This document shows positions 24,701 through 39,700 of a stretch of DNA of 64,000 nt, one piece after another. A program made the position numbers and the translations under genes. Every line of letters begins with the position of its first letter. Position 1 is the first letter of the stretch. This DNA comes from Marthasterias glacialis (Eukaryota; Echinodermata; Asteroidea; Forcipulatida; Asteriidae), in the NCBI GenBank assembly GCA_911728455.2, contig OU452229.1, positions 18,542,754 through 18,606,753 of the forward strand, written 5' to 3'. The notes under the pieces are model-generated. The model made no database searches and was not told where the DNA came from. It saw nothing but the letters and a program-made list of their open reading frames with translations.

Positions 24701-27700
24701 GCTCTGCATTGTCACCTTTTGCAAACTCTACGCATATGTACTTGAAGTCAGTGCAGCCAATAGTGCCAGCATCAAAGTGAGTACTGATGTCAGCTAAATC
24801 AAGGTTTGCATCAGATTCGATCATTTGACTAGCTTTATCTTCGTCGAGGGTTTGGTGGATGAAGTCATGCCTCTCCCCCATCCCATCTGGATTCCGACTT
24901 CCAAAGAGACCGAGTCTCCATAAGCCCTCTCCGCTTAGTTCTCGTGTACCATCAGCCATTGAGACACTGGCTTGAATAGAGAATGGAGTCTGTTTACCAG
25001 GCACCACATCCGTTGCTTCGTAGGACCAGTCAATACTGTTAGCCCTCACGCCTTTACACTCCAAATGATTGCATGCTTTTAAGATGCTCCCCTCTGGTAC
25101 GGTTAGCAGATTAAACGTGGTACTTGGTGATGGTCCTTTGTTGAGCTCAACACATAGATAACCCATCTCGTTGCACTGTACAGATGTCAAATCGTGTTTG
25201 TACTCAACTGTCCCAAAGTCAAGGATTGATCTTTGCCTGAGGATAAGATCTTGTTGTGGTTGAGATAGGATCTGAGTCTGTGGTGCCAGTTTGATATCTG
25301 ATGTTGGATCAGGGGTGACATATGCATCGAGCTTCCACAATCCGGTACCAGCAACACCTTTCGAGTAGTGGTCAGGAGTGGCTCGGACGAGAAGTCTAAA
25401 CTGGTTACCAGAACCTTCAACAACATTGTTGTCAGACATTGTAGCAGAAAGACCAGACAATATGACATCTGTAAGAGGCAAAAAGATGGTTACTGAAAGC
25501 TCACTTGTTAGGGGTTTCTTAATTGGGTTTCTTAATGTATTTTATCTCAAGTTTTCATTTCATACTGAAGGGATTTTGTCTTTTCTTACCTGCGGCGCAC
25601 TCCACTTCAATGCATTCAGTTATCACATCCCTTCCCCGTGAAATCTCAAACTTGAATCCTGGGGATGGATTTTCCCCCTGGGTGAATTCTGCACAAATGT
25701 GGGTAAATTCTGAACATCCAAGTGAGCCAATATCAAACTCAGTTTGCACACTACGTAAAGACAATGGGTATCCGCTGGGGAGAGATGTTGAAGCTGCTCT
25801 GGCATTGAGCACCTGCTCTGTGTAGTTGAGACGCGGGCCTGTGCCATTATTGTTTCTACTTCCGTAAAGGCCCAAGCGCCAGAGACCTGAACCAGACAAC
25901 TGCCGGCTATCGGTTGTGAAGATGGTGGCGTCGATTGTCAGTGGACTGGGTTGGTTGATCACAGTGTTTCTTTCAGTGTAACCCCAGGCCATAGCCTCTG
26001 CCAAAACACCTGTGAATGAAAAGCAAACGGAATTGCTCAATTGCTTGTGAATCAAGGCAGGTTTATGAAGAGCATATTATTCAGCAGAATTATCGTGCAC
26101 AATGAACAGCTTAAAAACATTTGAGTTTTATAAAACTGTTTTACAGTTCACTGTCTAAACATTTAGAATGTCTCACCTCTGCAATCCACTGGTTTACAAT
26201 CCACCAACACGCTCTCATCTGGTGTCCCATCCAATGTATAGTCGATACTCGCAGCAGGATTCCTACTGAGTCTGGCACAGATGTAACCCATTGAAGAGCA
26301 GTCAACACCTAACATGTTGTAGCTGACACCTACAGCTCCAAAATCAATTGGGCTTCCGGGTTCCAGGTCCAAATCCAGCTGATCCCCAGCGAGAACTTGC
26401 TGCTGGGGATTCAGTTCTGGACCCTCGCCGGTTGGGCTGTTGCTGCCAAAGACGCTCACTTCCCAAAGATTTGAGCCACTGAGGCCCAATGTGTCTGGAG
26501 CAGGGATGGCCGAGAGGTTGAAAATCAATGGATTTACCGATCTCCCCTCAATAACATCTCCTAATATAGGAGATGACTCTATGTCTGATATCCCAATGGC
26601 TGTAAAAAAAAAAACAAGAAAGGTTTTAAATTATGAAGTTTAGTTCAATTGAAAAATTGTGCAATGCAAGTTTGAATTATTATGTTTACAGTTTCTCAAA
26701 ATAATGTTGTAGTCTCCTGATATAGTTAAAAATAAACAACATATATTTTACAGAATTTTCAGAATTTTTAGTTTACCGGATTGACATGTGCGTTCCTGGC
26801 AGTTGATAAGTGTTGGTGTTCCAGCCTCAGTGAACATGTAAAAAGGTGGTTTTGGACTTTGACCCTTCTCAAACTCGAGGCAGAGATATCCATAATCACC
26901 GCATCCAATCACACCCAAATCAAATGAAGCCTTGACATCAAGGAGATTCAGGGATGTCCCACCAGCAAGAGGCTGGCTGGCTGTTGGTTCTTCAAGAATA
27001 TGTCTCTGTAACCGGTTGCGCTCCCCAGTGCCATCTTCACTGCGACTTGCAAACAGATTCAACTGCCAGAGACCCTCCCCCTCAACATCTCTGGTTGCTT
27101 CTTTGCTCTCAACGATGGCAGAGATGGTCATGTCTGTCTCCTCACCAAGCATGATTGTGTCATGTTCGTACAACCATTCAAGCGATTTGAAGAAAACCCC
27201 TACAAAACAAACAACAGGAGTAGGAGTTTATGAGATATGCCTGTTAACTCATTTAAAAAAGCTGTTATGTCAGCCTGCCAAAAAACAAAGCCCATCTTTG
27301 AATAAACCTCAAGCTTTTGACACAAAGAAACAAAGCACTTGTGTTTAATGCTTACCATCGCATTTGACTGGCTGACAGCTTGTTAGAGCACTTTCATCAG
27401 GTACAGGCTCAATGACAAAGTCCACAGATGCTCTAGGGTTTTTCCTGAGTTCCACACATACATACTGAACCTCTCCACATCCTCTGTCTGTCATGTCAAG
27501 ATTAAAGTCTACAACTCCGAAATCAAGGAGCTCTCCAGGATTTAAAGGAGTGTTCCCCTGAGTTGGGGTGAGAACCTGGCTTTTTTCAATGTACTTTGGC
27601 CCAGATCCATCTGGGTTGCTACTACCGAAGGCTTTCAGTTCCCAGAGGCTGTTCCCATCAACACCCAAGTCACTGCCGTCTGTTGAGACTTTCATCTGAA

Positions 27701-30700
27701 TTTCATTTTGTGGTCTGCCATCAACAACGGAGCCAGAGGTGATAGAGGTTTGCAGTGGATTCAGTTTCACAGCTGCATGGAAGGCGAAGAAAAAGAAAAA
27801 AAAATCGTCAGACAGAATTAACAACATTGTTGAGAAGTCTCATAATGCTTTTGTTTAAAAATGACTGAACTCTTTTTCACAAAATCTTCTAGTTATCTTA
27901 CCTGAAGAACAGGGTCGTTCTTGACATTTGATCAGTGTCGGCTCACCATCAACCGTGAAAAAGTGGAATGGAGGTCTTGGGCTGCTGATCTGTCCAAATT
28001 CTAAACAGGCGTATCTCCACTTTGTGCACCCAATGGCTCCAATGTTAAACATCGTGGGACTGTCTGGGAAAGTCATCGCTGATCCTCGTTGGGCAGGTTG
28101 GCCGACAGCTTCTTGGTTTAGAATCTGTTCACTCTCACTAAATCTATCACCCTCACCGTTGGGGTCTTTACTGCCAAAAAGACTGACCTTCCAGAGTTTT
28201 TCGCCTGCTATGTCGGACCCTAAGTCAGCCATTGTCACGTTTGCATGGATGATGACAGGACTCTTTTGACCCAGGACAACCTCTGTGGTATCAAGTTTCC
28301 AGTCGAGGTTTTCAGCGTAAATACCTAAAGAAGAATTGTAAACCACTGATAAGAATATCTTTCAAGCAAGTATTGTTTTCTCAATAACTTTGATCCATGC
28401 ACATGAAACTCTTCATCCATCAGACAAGGATTCCACATGCATTTTTTTTTTTCATAAAAAAAAATCATCAGTTTACTTTTAAAAGAATGTAAAAATTGGA
28501 TGGAAAAATGTATGTGCTTTACCTTCGCAGACCAATGGCTGACAGCTGGTCAGGGCAGACTGATCTGGCTTGGGGTCTAGTAAAAACTCGACACTCGCCC
28601 GTGGATCTCGGCTTAACGTTGTGCAGATGAATCTAACGTCAGCACAGCCAAGTCCCGTCATATCAAAGTTCATGTCGATAGGCCCAAAATTAAGCTCACC
28701 CCCATCAGGGGGAAGCATCTTATTGGTCTGTCTTGAGTTGAGGATTTGAGACTGCTCGGCATAGCGAGGGCCTGCTCCATCATCGTTATTACTGCCATAG
28801 GCCGATAGTTGCCATAGGTCCGTTCCAGCTACACCCAGATCAATACTGCTTATCGTGGGATCTAATCGTATCAGGTTGACCGGACGATTATCAACAATCG
28901 ATCCTCTTCGCAAGTTGGTGGTTAAAGGCTTCACACCAACATCTGCAAAAGAAATAAACGGATACATTTGGAAAAATATTAGTGTCTTGTTGTTTATTTC
29001 ATGTATTTTGGTTAACTCTGAGAGTAACTGATTTACTAATCTAAACACCAAAAACCAGACCTAGTCCTTTTTCTCCATACAAGTTTGATGTATTCTTCAT
29101 AATGCCAACAAAACTTGATGTAAATTTTAAATGCATTTTCTAGGGGAGGAGAACAGTCATAATTGAATCTTACTTGAGGAGCAGGATCTCTCGTGACATT
29201 GAACCAGAGAGGAAGAACCATCCTCAGTGAAGAAATAGAAGTCAGGCCGCGGTGACTGAGACTGCTCAAACTCAACACAGACGTGGGTGTACTCGGTGCA
29301 GCCGATGGCACCGATATCAAATATGGTGCCTGTGTTGCTAAAGTCTAGCGATGAGCCCAGTTCGGCATATTCTAATCTTTCTTGACGTCGACTCAGAATC
29401 TGTCTCTTTGCGTTGAAGCGTCGTCCCGCACCTGTTGGGGATTTGCTGCCAAATAAACCAAGTTGCCAGAGGCTGGATCCGGAGATTGGGCTGCCCATGT
29501 CGACCATTTTCACCATTGCATTAACAACCAGTGGACTTTCTTGGCCTAGGGTCACACTCCCTGGTTGATAGTCCCAGGTAACACTCTCAGCATAAACACC
29601 TAGTGACAAAGAAACAAAACAAAATAGTACGATGAATAAATGTTTTCAAATTCTTTTTTTCAACAACTGCTGTGAATACCGACAGTTCATGAGGTCAGGG
29701 TTTAAATACTTGAAAAATTGTCTTTTTGCATTTTAAAAAAGTAAAAACTCTTTGAAGGTACCTTTTCTTTATTTAGAATTTTTTTTTCGAAAAGAAAGAA
29801 ATTAAATCAGATTTGATTTACTTATTGTGAGTAGGCATGTTTTCGTTTTATTTAAAACAATATCATTAATCAAAAATAAAATGCTCCTTGGTTATTTTTA
29901 ACAGTTGAAATACATTTAATTGATGATTCCGAGGTGGCTGATGACAAAAACTCACCTTCACATTTCAGCTCCATGCACCTTGTAAGTCCACCTTCAGACT
30001 CCAGAGAGAAAATCACAGATGAACTAGGGTCTCTTTCCAACTCCAGGCAGATGTATTTTACCTCACTGCAGCCGAGATTCTCCATGTTAAAATTAAAACC
30101 AATAGGAACAAAGTTCAGGGTGTCATGAGCTCCCACACCTGTGTCTTGTTGGAGATTGGAAAGCACCTGGGCCTCCTCATTGTACCTCTCTCCACTCCCA
30201 TCAGAGTTCGTACTGCCGTAAGCTTTCATTTTCCATAGGTCATCACCCTCAATACCAAGTTCAGTACTGTCAATCGAGGCTCTGAGTTGTAGCCTGTTGT
30301 TTCGACGATCGTCAACAATGGAGCCCTTCACGAGTTGAGCTTGAAAGTTTTCCACTGACAACACTGCAAAAAGAATCAAGAAAAGCATATGGTTCATTTC
30401 AAAGACCCTTTTCGTTTTTGAAACCTGCTCAGTACAAAATCATTTGATTTGCCAAGAGGAAAACTAGAATGGAAGCAATTTGAACTAAAATGAATTACGG
30501 AAATTTTGATTAGGAACATTTCAGCATAGATTTTCATGCTGTTACACAATAATTTCACCTCGCCCCACAATTTGGTAACTTTGATCTGCATGGATGATGA
30601 AGTTGTTTTCAAGTGTTTTCCGAAAACTGTATGAAAACAATATTTTTTCTGGCTTTTGACATTAATTATTGCTTGTAATAAATGCCACATAGATAAGCAT

Positions 30701-33700
30701 CCGCTTATTTATCAGCTAATTTCCACAATCAAAAACAAATCGGTACATTAATATTGAAACTTACCTGATGAGCATTTCATTTTCCTGCAATGAATTAAAG
30801 ATGTTGTGTTCGTCTCGTACAGTAAATGAAACTCAGGTTGAGAATTTTCACCCTGTGAAAACTCCAGACAGAAAAATTTGTATTCTGCACATCCCAACGA
30901 CCCTACTTCAAACTTGGTTGTTATGCCGTCAAATTGTAGGGTTTCCCCAGAATACATTGGTGTGGCAGCCTTGGAAGAATCGAGGAGCTGTTCGGTCGGA
31001 GTAAATCTGTCCCCTGTTCCATCTCTGTTTTTACCTCCAAAGAGGGTGAGTTTCCACAGGTCAGTGCCGGTGACATTCTCTCCTGTTGGTGTGAAGTGGA
31101 CTGTGCTGCTTAACTCAATTGGAGTTTTCATTCCAAGAGTGACTTCCTCGGACTCGTAGTCCCAGTCTAACTGACGAGCATAAACAGCTGCAGAAAAAAA
31201 AAAGAAAGAACAGAAAGGCCATTACAAAAATTTATTCGCATTTCTAAGACACTCATAAATGTTTTAAACAAACTAAATGATTGAGTGCATATTCCAGTTT
31301 AAATTTGAGAAGATATATGCACAACTTTTTAATTCAGAAACACAGGACTTCAATATTTCCATCAAGTAACTTATAAAATCCTGTTTCAATGAGATACATC
31401 AAATACAAACTAAGCAATTACAGACTAACCCAACACAAAAAGCCATTTCTTTCAGAACAAAAATTATGAATGTTTTGAATGAAGCATTTGTTTTAAAGGT
31501 TTGTTAAAATGCTTTTGTATATCACATACCCTCGCAATGAGTTGGTTTACACTGGGTGAGAACACTTTCATCTGGGACTGGGCGCAACGAGAAAACCGTG
31601 GTAGCCTCATCCAATTTGGTAAAACTCAAACACACATACCGGACCTGTTTACAGGTCAAACCAGTCATGTCAAAGTTGAAATTGATTGGACCAAGATCCA
31701 TGGGTTGGAGAAGCTCCAACGTTGTGTCTTGCTGGTCTTCGTTCAGAACTTGGGACTGGGCGTTGTGTTTTTCACCAAGACCATCTGGTGAGTTGCTCCC
31801 GAAGGCACTGACTCTCCAGAGATTATCACCAGCCACTCCAACATTTCCACCATCGACCTCCATTGTGATGCTGATGGGATTGACGGGACGGTTGTCTAAG
31901 ATCGATCCATACTGAAGCTCAGTATCGATATCTAAAATGTGCGATACTAGATACAAACGGATATAAGACACACACAAAAATTATACTTTTAAGCATTTTC
32001 TGTTTCTTTTGATTGTTAATAATGAAAGCTGTGAACACTACTCTGAATGTGCTTGCTAATAGAACACTGATGACATTTTCGATTTGAATCTTAAGGAAAT
32101 AACCAGCACTTGTAGGAAATGATTTTCTTTCACAGCATCACTTAGTTTTTATTTAAAGTCATTTGTGTTTCTCTTGTGAGAAAACTATTTTTATTTTTAT
32201 TAATTTTTAAATATGTTGAGATTGGGGAAAGTTTCTTCAGGAAGCTATGTCAAGTTTCCGGATATTTGATGAACAGTTGTTATATTTACCAGCTCTGCAT
32301 GTTGCCATTTCACAAAGCGTTAAAATATCATCACCGTCCTCATCATCCAAGACCGAATGTGTGAAATCAGGGGATGGATTGTCCCCCTTTGTCAGCTCCA
32401 TACAGGCATAATTGAATCCATTGCAGCCAATCGCTGCGATATCAAACTCCGCCATGGCCTCAGCGAACTTGATATCATTTCCGTCTACCAATGGCATGTT
32501 GGCATCTACGGTTGGCAGTGTCTGCCGTACATAGTTGAACCGTTCCCCGGTACCCATTTCATTCTTGGATCCGAAGATACCAAGACGCCATAGTCCGGTA
32601 CCGGACACACTACTACTGGAGGAGGTAAAGTGAGCCACTGCATTGATGAATAGTGGGTTCGCTTGACCAGCAATTACAGTCATTGCTTTGTAGCTCCATG
32701 TTAGACCCCTTATGACAACACCTGAAATAGAAACAAGTTCAAAATGTATACACCTTATGCAATGATTGTTTGAGACACAAGTTCAGACACTGCATTTGCT
32801 TTCTCTCCTTAGAAATATCGAAGTAAAAATACGAAGCAATCATTGGTCATTCACACCGTGTAATTAAAAGGGCAATCAAAATCATGAAGGAAAAAAATGT
32901 GAAAACTTAAAAAAACTTTGTTTTTTGTACTTTCTGAAATGATAAATGGATAATATTCCCATGTACTTACCATTACATGCAGGTGCCTTAATACACTCTG
33001 TCAATACTTCATCATTCGGCTCAGCACTGAAGAAAAAATCAGGGTTTGGGTCCTCCCCCTGTGCCAAGTTCACACAAATAAATTTAATATCTGAACACCT
33101 CTCACCGGTCAAGTCCATCAGGTAATTTATATAGCGAAAACGAAACGGACTTTTCTTCAATAAGGGTGTGTTTTCCTGGTCAGTTGAAAATGCTTGCTCA
33201 ACGTAACCAATCTTTGCACCTTCGCCTCTCTTATTTCTACTGGTCCACACACCTAACTGCCAGAGTCTTTTGCCATTAATTGACGTAGTATCTTGAGAAT
33301 CAACAAAATCTACGTTGAGATTAAGTTGGACCCTGTTTTCCCCTCCTTCTGCCACGGAACTTGAGGCCCCCGTCAATGTGGGCACAATTTTGGTTATGAT
33401 TGCATCTACCGACAAAAAATAAAGCGAGAAAATAAATTAGTGTCGCTTTCATTTCTGTGAATGTCTTTCAGATCTACTTCGATTTAACAAATGAGTTCAA
33501 ACGAACTGCAGAATTGTCGAAACATTTTAAGATTAAGATTATGAGAAAAAAACACAATGTCATTCTTTCACTCAAAAGGTCCTTAGTTTTCAAATAAAGT
33601 ATACTATCTTTTCTTAAATAAAGCAACAAACGACAAATTCTGAACCCCTTGATCCCAAAGCTTACTTACAGAAAGGGCATTTTCGGCAGCATTCGCCTGG

Positions 33701-36700
33701 AAGTTTGAGTGGTTCAGTGCACGGTAATCTCGGACAACTCTCCATGTCACATCTAGTTGTGGAATTATCGCAAAAGCACGTCGTGCAATCGTCATATTTC
33801 CATTGTTCCCCATGCAGGTACAACTCGCTCAAGTGAAGACAAGGAAGATACACTTCACGATTTGACGATAATGATGAATATGACAGTGACGATGATGTCT
33901 CAGTTTCCTGACCACCTGGTGACACTAGAACCAAAATGTGGCACGCGAACTATCCAGTTTCAAAATTGTCACTTTTATCATCATTTGTTTTAATTTTCAT
34001 TGGAACAGTTTCTAGATTAAGTTCTAAACCAATGCCATTATTTATCTATTCTGCAATGATTAATGATGAAACACTTTTAATATTCCTGCAGCATACGCCT
34101 CTCACTCTAAAGCCCACCAACGAAATAGGATAATCCCCGGTACATTTATTTATTTGTTTTCACCATCAAATCAATAGATGGATGGGTATAAAGCCGACTT
34201 GTTGCTCCAAAAGATTTCAATGTCTCAAAGTGGGTGACTTGATCCCAAAATATTATCATCGTATTAGATAAATATTCTGAATCATTCAGCATTCAAAAAA
34301 TTCATAGTTCAAAATTTTTACTTTGGACCATAAAGGTCCACTTTCTTTGACTGACTGATTAAACCTACTTATTTTTTGTTCAAATAAACATAGTATCGAG
34401 ATCTGCATTTAGTTTTTATGTCAAAACCAAAAGTCATGTATCATACTTCATTGAAAGGAAAAGATAAAGTAAAACTTTCTTCAGTTGATGAACAATCTTT
34501 ACTATTTCCATTGAACTTTAAATGGTTTTCTTGACTGTTAATAAAACCTCTTAAAAACACAAAACCTCTCTCACATCCTCACACATACAAGATTCCAAGC
34601 CACTCTCCTCAATTCAACAAATGTAAAATGACAAATTGACAAAGGAGACTTTGATGAGTGTGTGGAGAGTAGACACAAAAACAACATCAAACACAGACAA
34701 ACTTCTCTTAATTTTAAAACAGAGTCAAAACAGTGGACAAACCTACCATCAACACAAATCAAAACAATGATATGGGAGGCAACAAACTGATGTTTCAGGC
34801 TACAAACAGTGGAGGGTACAAATGGGGAGGCTTCATGGTAACTTCTGAGGCTACAGAAGGATGGAAACTACAATAAGGAGGGGGAGGTTACAGACAGGTG
34901 AGCAAAAGCAATGGAAGGCATGATGCAACCGTGTTGCAGACCTCATACTGTTATGGTATGGGCATCTTGGAGGCAACAGAATGACATGGGAGGCTACAGA
35001 ATGTTCTGTGTGACAATGGAAAGATATGGGATGCCAAAGAAACGGGTATGGAGATGGATAAAGCAAATATCGAACCAACAACACCAACTCTTTGTTTTGA
35101 AATCACCATGTTCAAACCGTAGACCCTTTTCTAGTTGAAGGAGGGAAGAAATCATGTGACTTGGGTCACATGATCAGTGGAGGCCACAGTCTTGGAGGAG
35201 CATTCCTTTAAACAAGTGGATCTTAATAACTGCACAGAAAGTAACTCAAACATCAACATAAAATAAAAACGAAAAGAAAGAAGTCTTGGTTCTTGTTGAT
35301 CCATTTTGCAAATTTTAACTGTATACATATTTAACAAAAAGAAAATATATAGTTCAGGACACACTAAGTCTCCTTTTTAAATTCACATTTTTAGATTTAC
35401 TTTATAATTTTAGGTAATATTTTGATTCTCAAAAAGGCTTTAATTTTCAATCTTTTGATCAGACATAAAAAACAGACTAATTTCTGGACAAGTCTGGATT
35501 AACTTTCATGACATAAAATGGGTGGATTTCCATATCTTAAGGTTTAACTAAAATGGATCAACACCAACCTTTAGAAGTTGAAATCAAAACATGCAAATAA
35601 CAAAACTAGTCAACTCAAAATCAAGATTTCTGCCAAGAATTCCTCCTAATAACTCTAGTGAGGCACTTTAATAAACACAAGCTGTTAGATGAGTGCCGTG
35701 ACAAGTGATTTCTAGGATTGTTCAAGCAAAAACAGCTACCCAATCACAGAAAAGATGAGAAATTGGGCATCTGACATCACTTTTTCATTTAATATATGTC
35801 AAGCCCCCACCACAGGAAAAAAAAAATCAAGCTACAATAATTTTTTGAAGAAATTTTTCTCTCTCATTGTTTGCACACGGATACAAACATATTTTTCTGA
35901 GGAATTTGCTGTTACAAAACATCACACACATTTAACTTTTATTTGTCATGCAGTTTAAAATAAACTAGACATGCAATTTCAAAACATATCATGCAGTCTA
36001 GACTCATTTGAGATAAGTTCTTAAAAGTGACAATTTGACTGAAATCTTGGTAAGAAACTTTGTTAAATGAAACATTGTTCATGCGTGACATTCACAACCC
36101 AACCCACACTAAAAAACAAAAAAAGGGGAAAAAAGAAGAAAAGTCACATCACCTGCATGCAAATCAAAACATGCTTTACATTCAAAATGCAATACAATAC
36201 AATAACAAATCATTTTAAACAGGCACACATGCAATACAAAGAATACAAAGAAAACAATATCAACTAAATATAAAATTAAAAACACTTATAACATGCTAAA
36301 AAAAAAAAATTTTAGATAAAGAATCCAATCTCATGCATGATCATTCTAGGGAAAGCTTGAGAAGCCCAAAGTTTTAGATTGAAAAATAGAAAGACATTCC
36401 AGGCAAACTGAATTTCAGAAAAGTGAAACTTATAAGTGGTTGTGGTGGTCCTCACTAGAAAACCACCAAAGCTTACTTGTATGTTCATCATGCTTGTCCA
36501 TGCAAATGCAACATAAAGGTTACAGAAAAAACACAAAACAGGAACAAAAACAGATCAGTCTGCAGTTATAAAAGTTGCAAATCAAACTTTCTAAGATTTT
36601 TGATCATCTTTGAAAAAAAAAAAAAAAGGTCAGATTTCAAAGTGAAGGGCGAGCGATACTTGTTCATCCCTTTTTTTTCAGAATGACTGCAACTTTCAAT

Positions 36701-39700
36701 TGACTGCAAATCGTCAACGCTAATGTTCTGCAATGAAACAGCAAATTACTGCAAATTCTTAAAGTTTATCTTCATTGCGTAATTATTTTGGGAGGGGGGA
36801 GTGGGAGGCAGTACGGGAAATAAGAGCGTCAAGAAATTCAATTGGTAGCCTAAGGGAGACGCATCTAGATAGCTTCTTGAAGAAAAAAAGCACCATTAGA
36901 TTGCAAAGGAAGTGACTTATATAAAAATTTGTTAAATTTGATAAATTGGAAAAAATAACTTGGACTGTACTTCTTGGAAAAACAAGGGGGTTTTCATTTC
37001 AGAAAATAATGAATGTTCCACATTTCTCACTTAAACGTACATTTACATCCATGTATGGGTGAATCCAGTTCAGTTCTCAATAAGAAACTGTTCACAGAAA
37101 TGCCAGACTATTCTGGTTTACAACAAAAAAAGACAATAAAATACAACAAAATCACTTCCAAACTAAACCGGAGGTGTTATTTTCTCTTTTCAAGACCAAC
37201 ACTACAGAACTTTCATCCAATTGGAGCCTCCCATGTGCACAAGTATAGAATCACCAGACAGCCGCCTTGAGAAAAAAAAACTGCTGAGAAAAGCCTTTTG
37301 CCCAATGCATTTGCTGACAGAGCACCATAAAATCATGTGACCTTTTCTTCCTAATAATTTGGAACCCTGGGTAGAAAAAAAACCCCTCAACGGCCTTCCA
37401 ACTCCCAACCCATGGGAAACCCATCTGTATTTTGACCTTCCCAGTGACTTCCCTTTTGTGGGAAGCCTTATAATACAGAGCAAAGACCTAACTGCAGTTT
37501 GCAAAGTCAGCTGTTAAACTGCTCTTGCAAGGCAAACTCCTGATTGGTCCAAAACTGCTTCACCGAGGTCATAAGTCAATTCTATTAACTCTTTCCCCAT
37601 TTTTTATGGCTGTTTGCCATTATGCCAGCTGAGCTAATCTGACAGGCTGGCCGCAGGGTCTCCATGTCCCAGAGGAAACAGTTTTGAAAAATGATCTTTG
37701 AAGTTGCTTCTCTTTTTTTCCTCACCATTTTGATGAAGTTTCAAGATGACGCAAAATACTTTCAGCCTTGACAAAAGAGAAGGGTATAATTCAAATGATT
37801 TGTCCAGTGATGTTGGCAAAGAAAAGGCTCAATTGGAGACTTTTTTTCTGCCCGAATTTACAAGGTTGCTCAGTTTGTCAGTTGGAAACCTGATCAGACC
37901 TTGTTAAAATTTCATGCTCCGACTCTCTACTCAAAGAAAAACAGAAAAGAGAGCAGGACAATCACTCCTTGGGGGGAACATAAGTTTAAATTGCTATAAT
38001 CAATCTTGGAGGGGAGTAATTAGCTTCTTGGTCAATCCCAGAACAAGTGGTACTAACGGGGGTACACAGGCAGCCTTGTGAGGTCAGAGGGTAACTCAGC
38101 ATCTGCTGGAACCTTCAGGGTCTTTCAAAACTCAGATGAAAGTTGCTGATTTAGCTGTTTGAATTGGGTCGACTTGGCACCATGCCTTTAAACATTGATA
38201 AGCTCACAAAACTAAAAAACCTTGAAGAGTTCTCCAGGAAAAAAATTTTCCATATGTTGAAACACTTCCCCCCTTATAGCAAATAAACAAGTTCAGAAAA
38301 CATAAAAGAGGTCACAAAAGGACTTTGCCAACAACTTCATGACAATTGACAACAAAGAGACCGCTTCAATCAACTCTTTTTAAAAAAGATAACTACATAG
38401 ATTTCTAGAAATAAAAATAAATTTAAGATAGGAAATTTTTCATTGAGCTTGCAGAGAAACATAATTTTAAAGCCTTTGGATCCAAGCTGCTGAGCAAGCA
38501 GTTATTTTTCACAAAGCACAAACACCGATGTCAATCAAAACCGACTCCTCCCTCGCCTTCATGAATATTAATCAGGCAGTCTGAGTGGGAACAAGACAAT
38601 ACTTGGCGAAAGTGTATTTTCAATTTGTGTTGAACATAAAGTGTTAAAGTAAGCAATAAAACTTTATTCACTTGGGAGTTTGTTGATTCTTTTAAAACGT
38701 TTGTCAATTGCTTTTAGACGTCTTAGAAGAAAACCTTAACTATCGCATCTAACACATCAGTTTTAAAGGGGAAGCATATGTCTAGTAAAATGTTTAACAC
38801 TTTATGATTTAAATTGATAAGAATCAGAATTCAAGCATCAAAAACACACTCTTTAAAGTATTGGCTTATTTCATTGAACTGTTTTCTCTTACAACAGATT
38901 CTGATCAAATTTGGTGGGATATGTCAAAATGTGGAAAACAATCACCAGCAAGTGATCCATTTCAGTTTTTCAATTTTTTTTTTATCTCCAAACAGCTTTT
39001 ATCACAACAGCTTTCTTTAAAAAAATGTTTACAACCATCTTTCGTGCAAAATCTACAATATAATCTCATAAAAGAATACAAAATAAAACGTTTGCACACT
39101 TTGCAAGGGTGTACACAATCTTTTCCAAGTTTTTTTTTTCAGTTGAAGTATCATTAGTGTAGCCCAGTCCTGAATCAAGATTTACTCTTAAATAACCATT
39201 TCCTGATCAAGTGTCTCTTACAATCCTCACTTGTGTTGGTGTGTTATTGACTGACTATCAACACTATCTGATCACTACACAAGTCCGAGTATTGAGGCCA
39301 ATAATAATGACAGACTACCATGGAGCTAGGAAAACAACAGACCATAGTTGTACAATGAACAACAACTGAAAGTTACTCATATCCACCAGACACTTCCATC
39401 AATTCAAGGACTTGATTTATGGAAAACATATTCCTCATTCTGTTTGTGATTAGCAGAAGTTGCGTTCAGCGATAGGTTATTTTTTTTTGACACAAGAATA
39501 TTCATTGATAAAACAACAGGTTGTTTTAATACACAAATTAATACAAAAACAGTTGGAATTGTATATATTTGCTTGGAGATAATTAGATTTTCTGCTTTAA
39601 TAAGTCTGTTTAATTAAGCCAAGTTTTTTTTCAGATTGGAACTTAGAAGAATAGAGCCTAATTGAATGAGTAAAAAAGATTTTTTTAAATTCAACTTTTA

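Noticed and set aside
34770-35050. Recurring GGAGGCTACAGA-like motif in intron 1, considered as a regulatory array or minisatellite.
   Set aside because: The copies are irregular in spacing and sequence. It reads as degenerate purine-rich sequence and has no defined unit.
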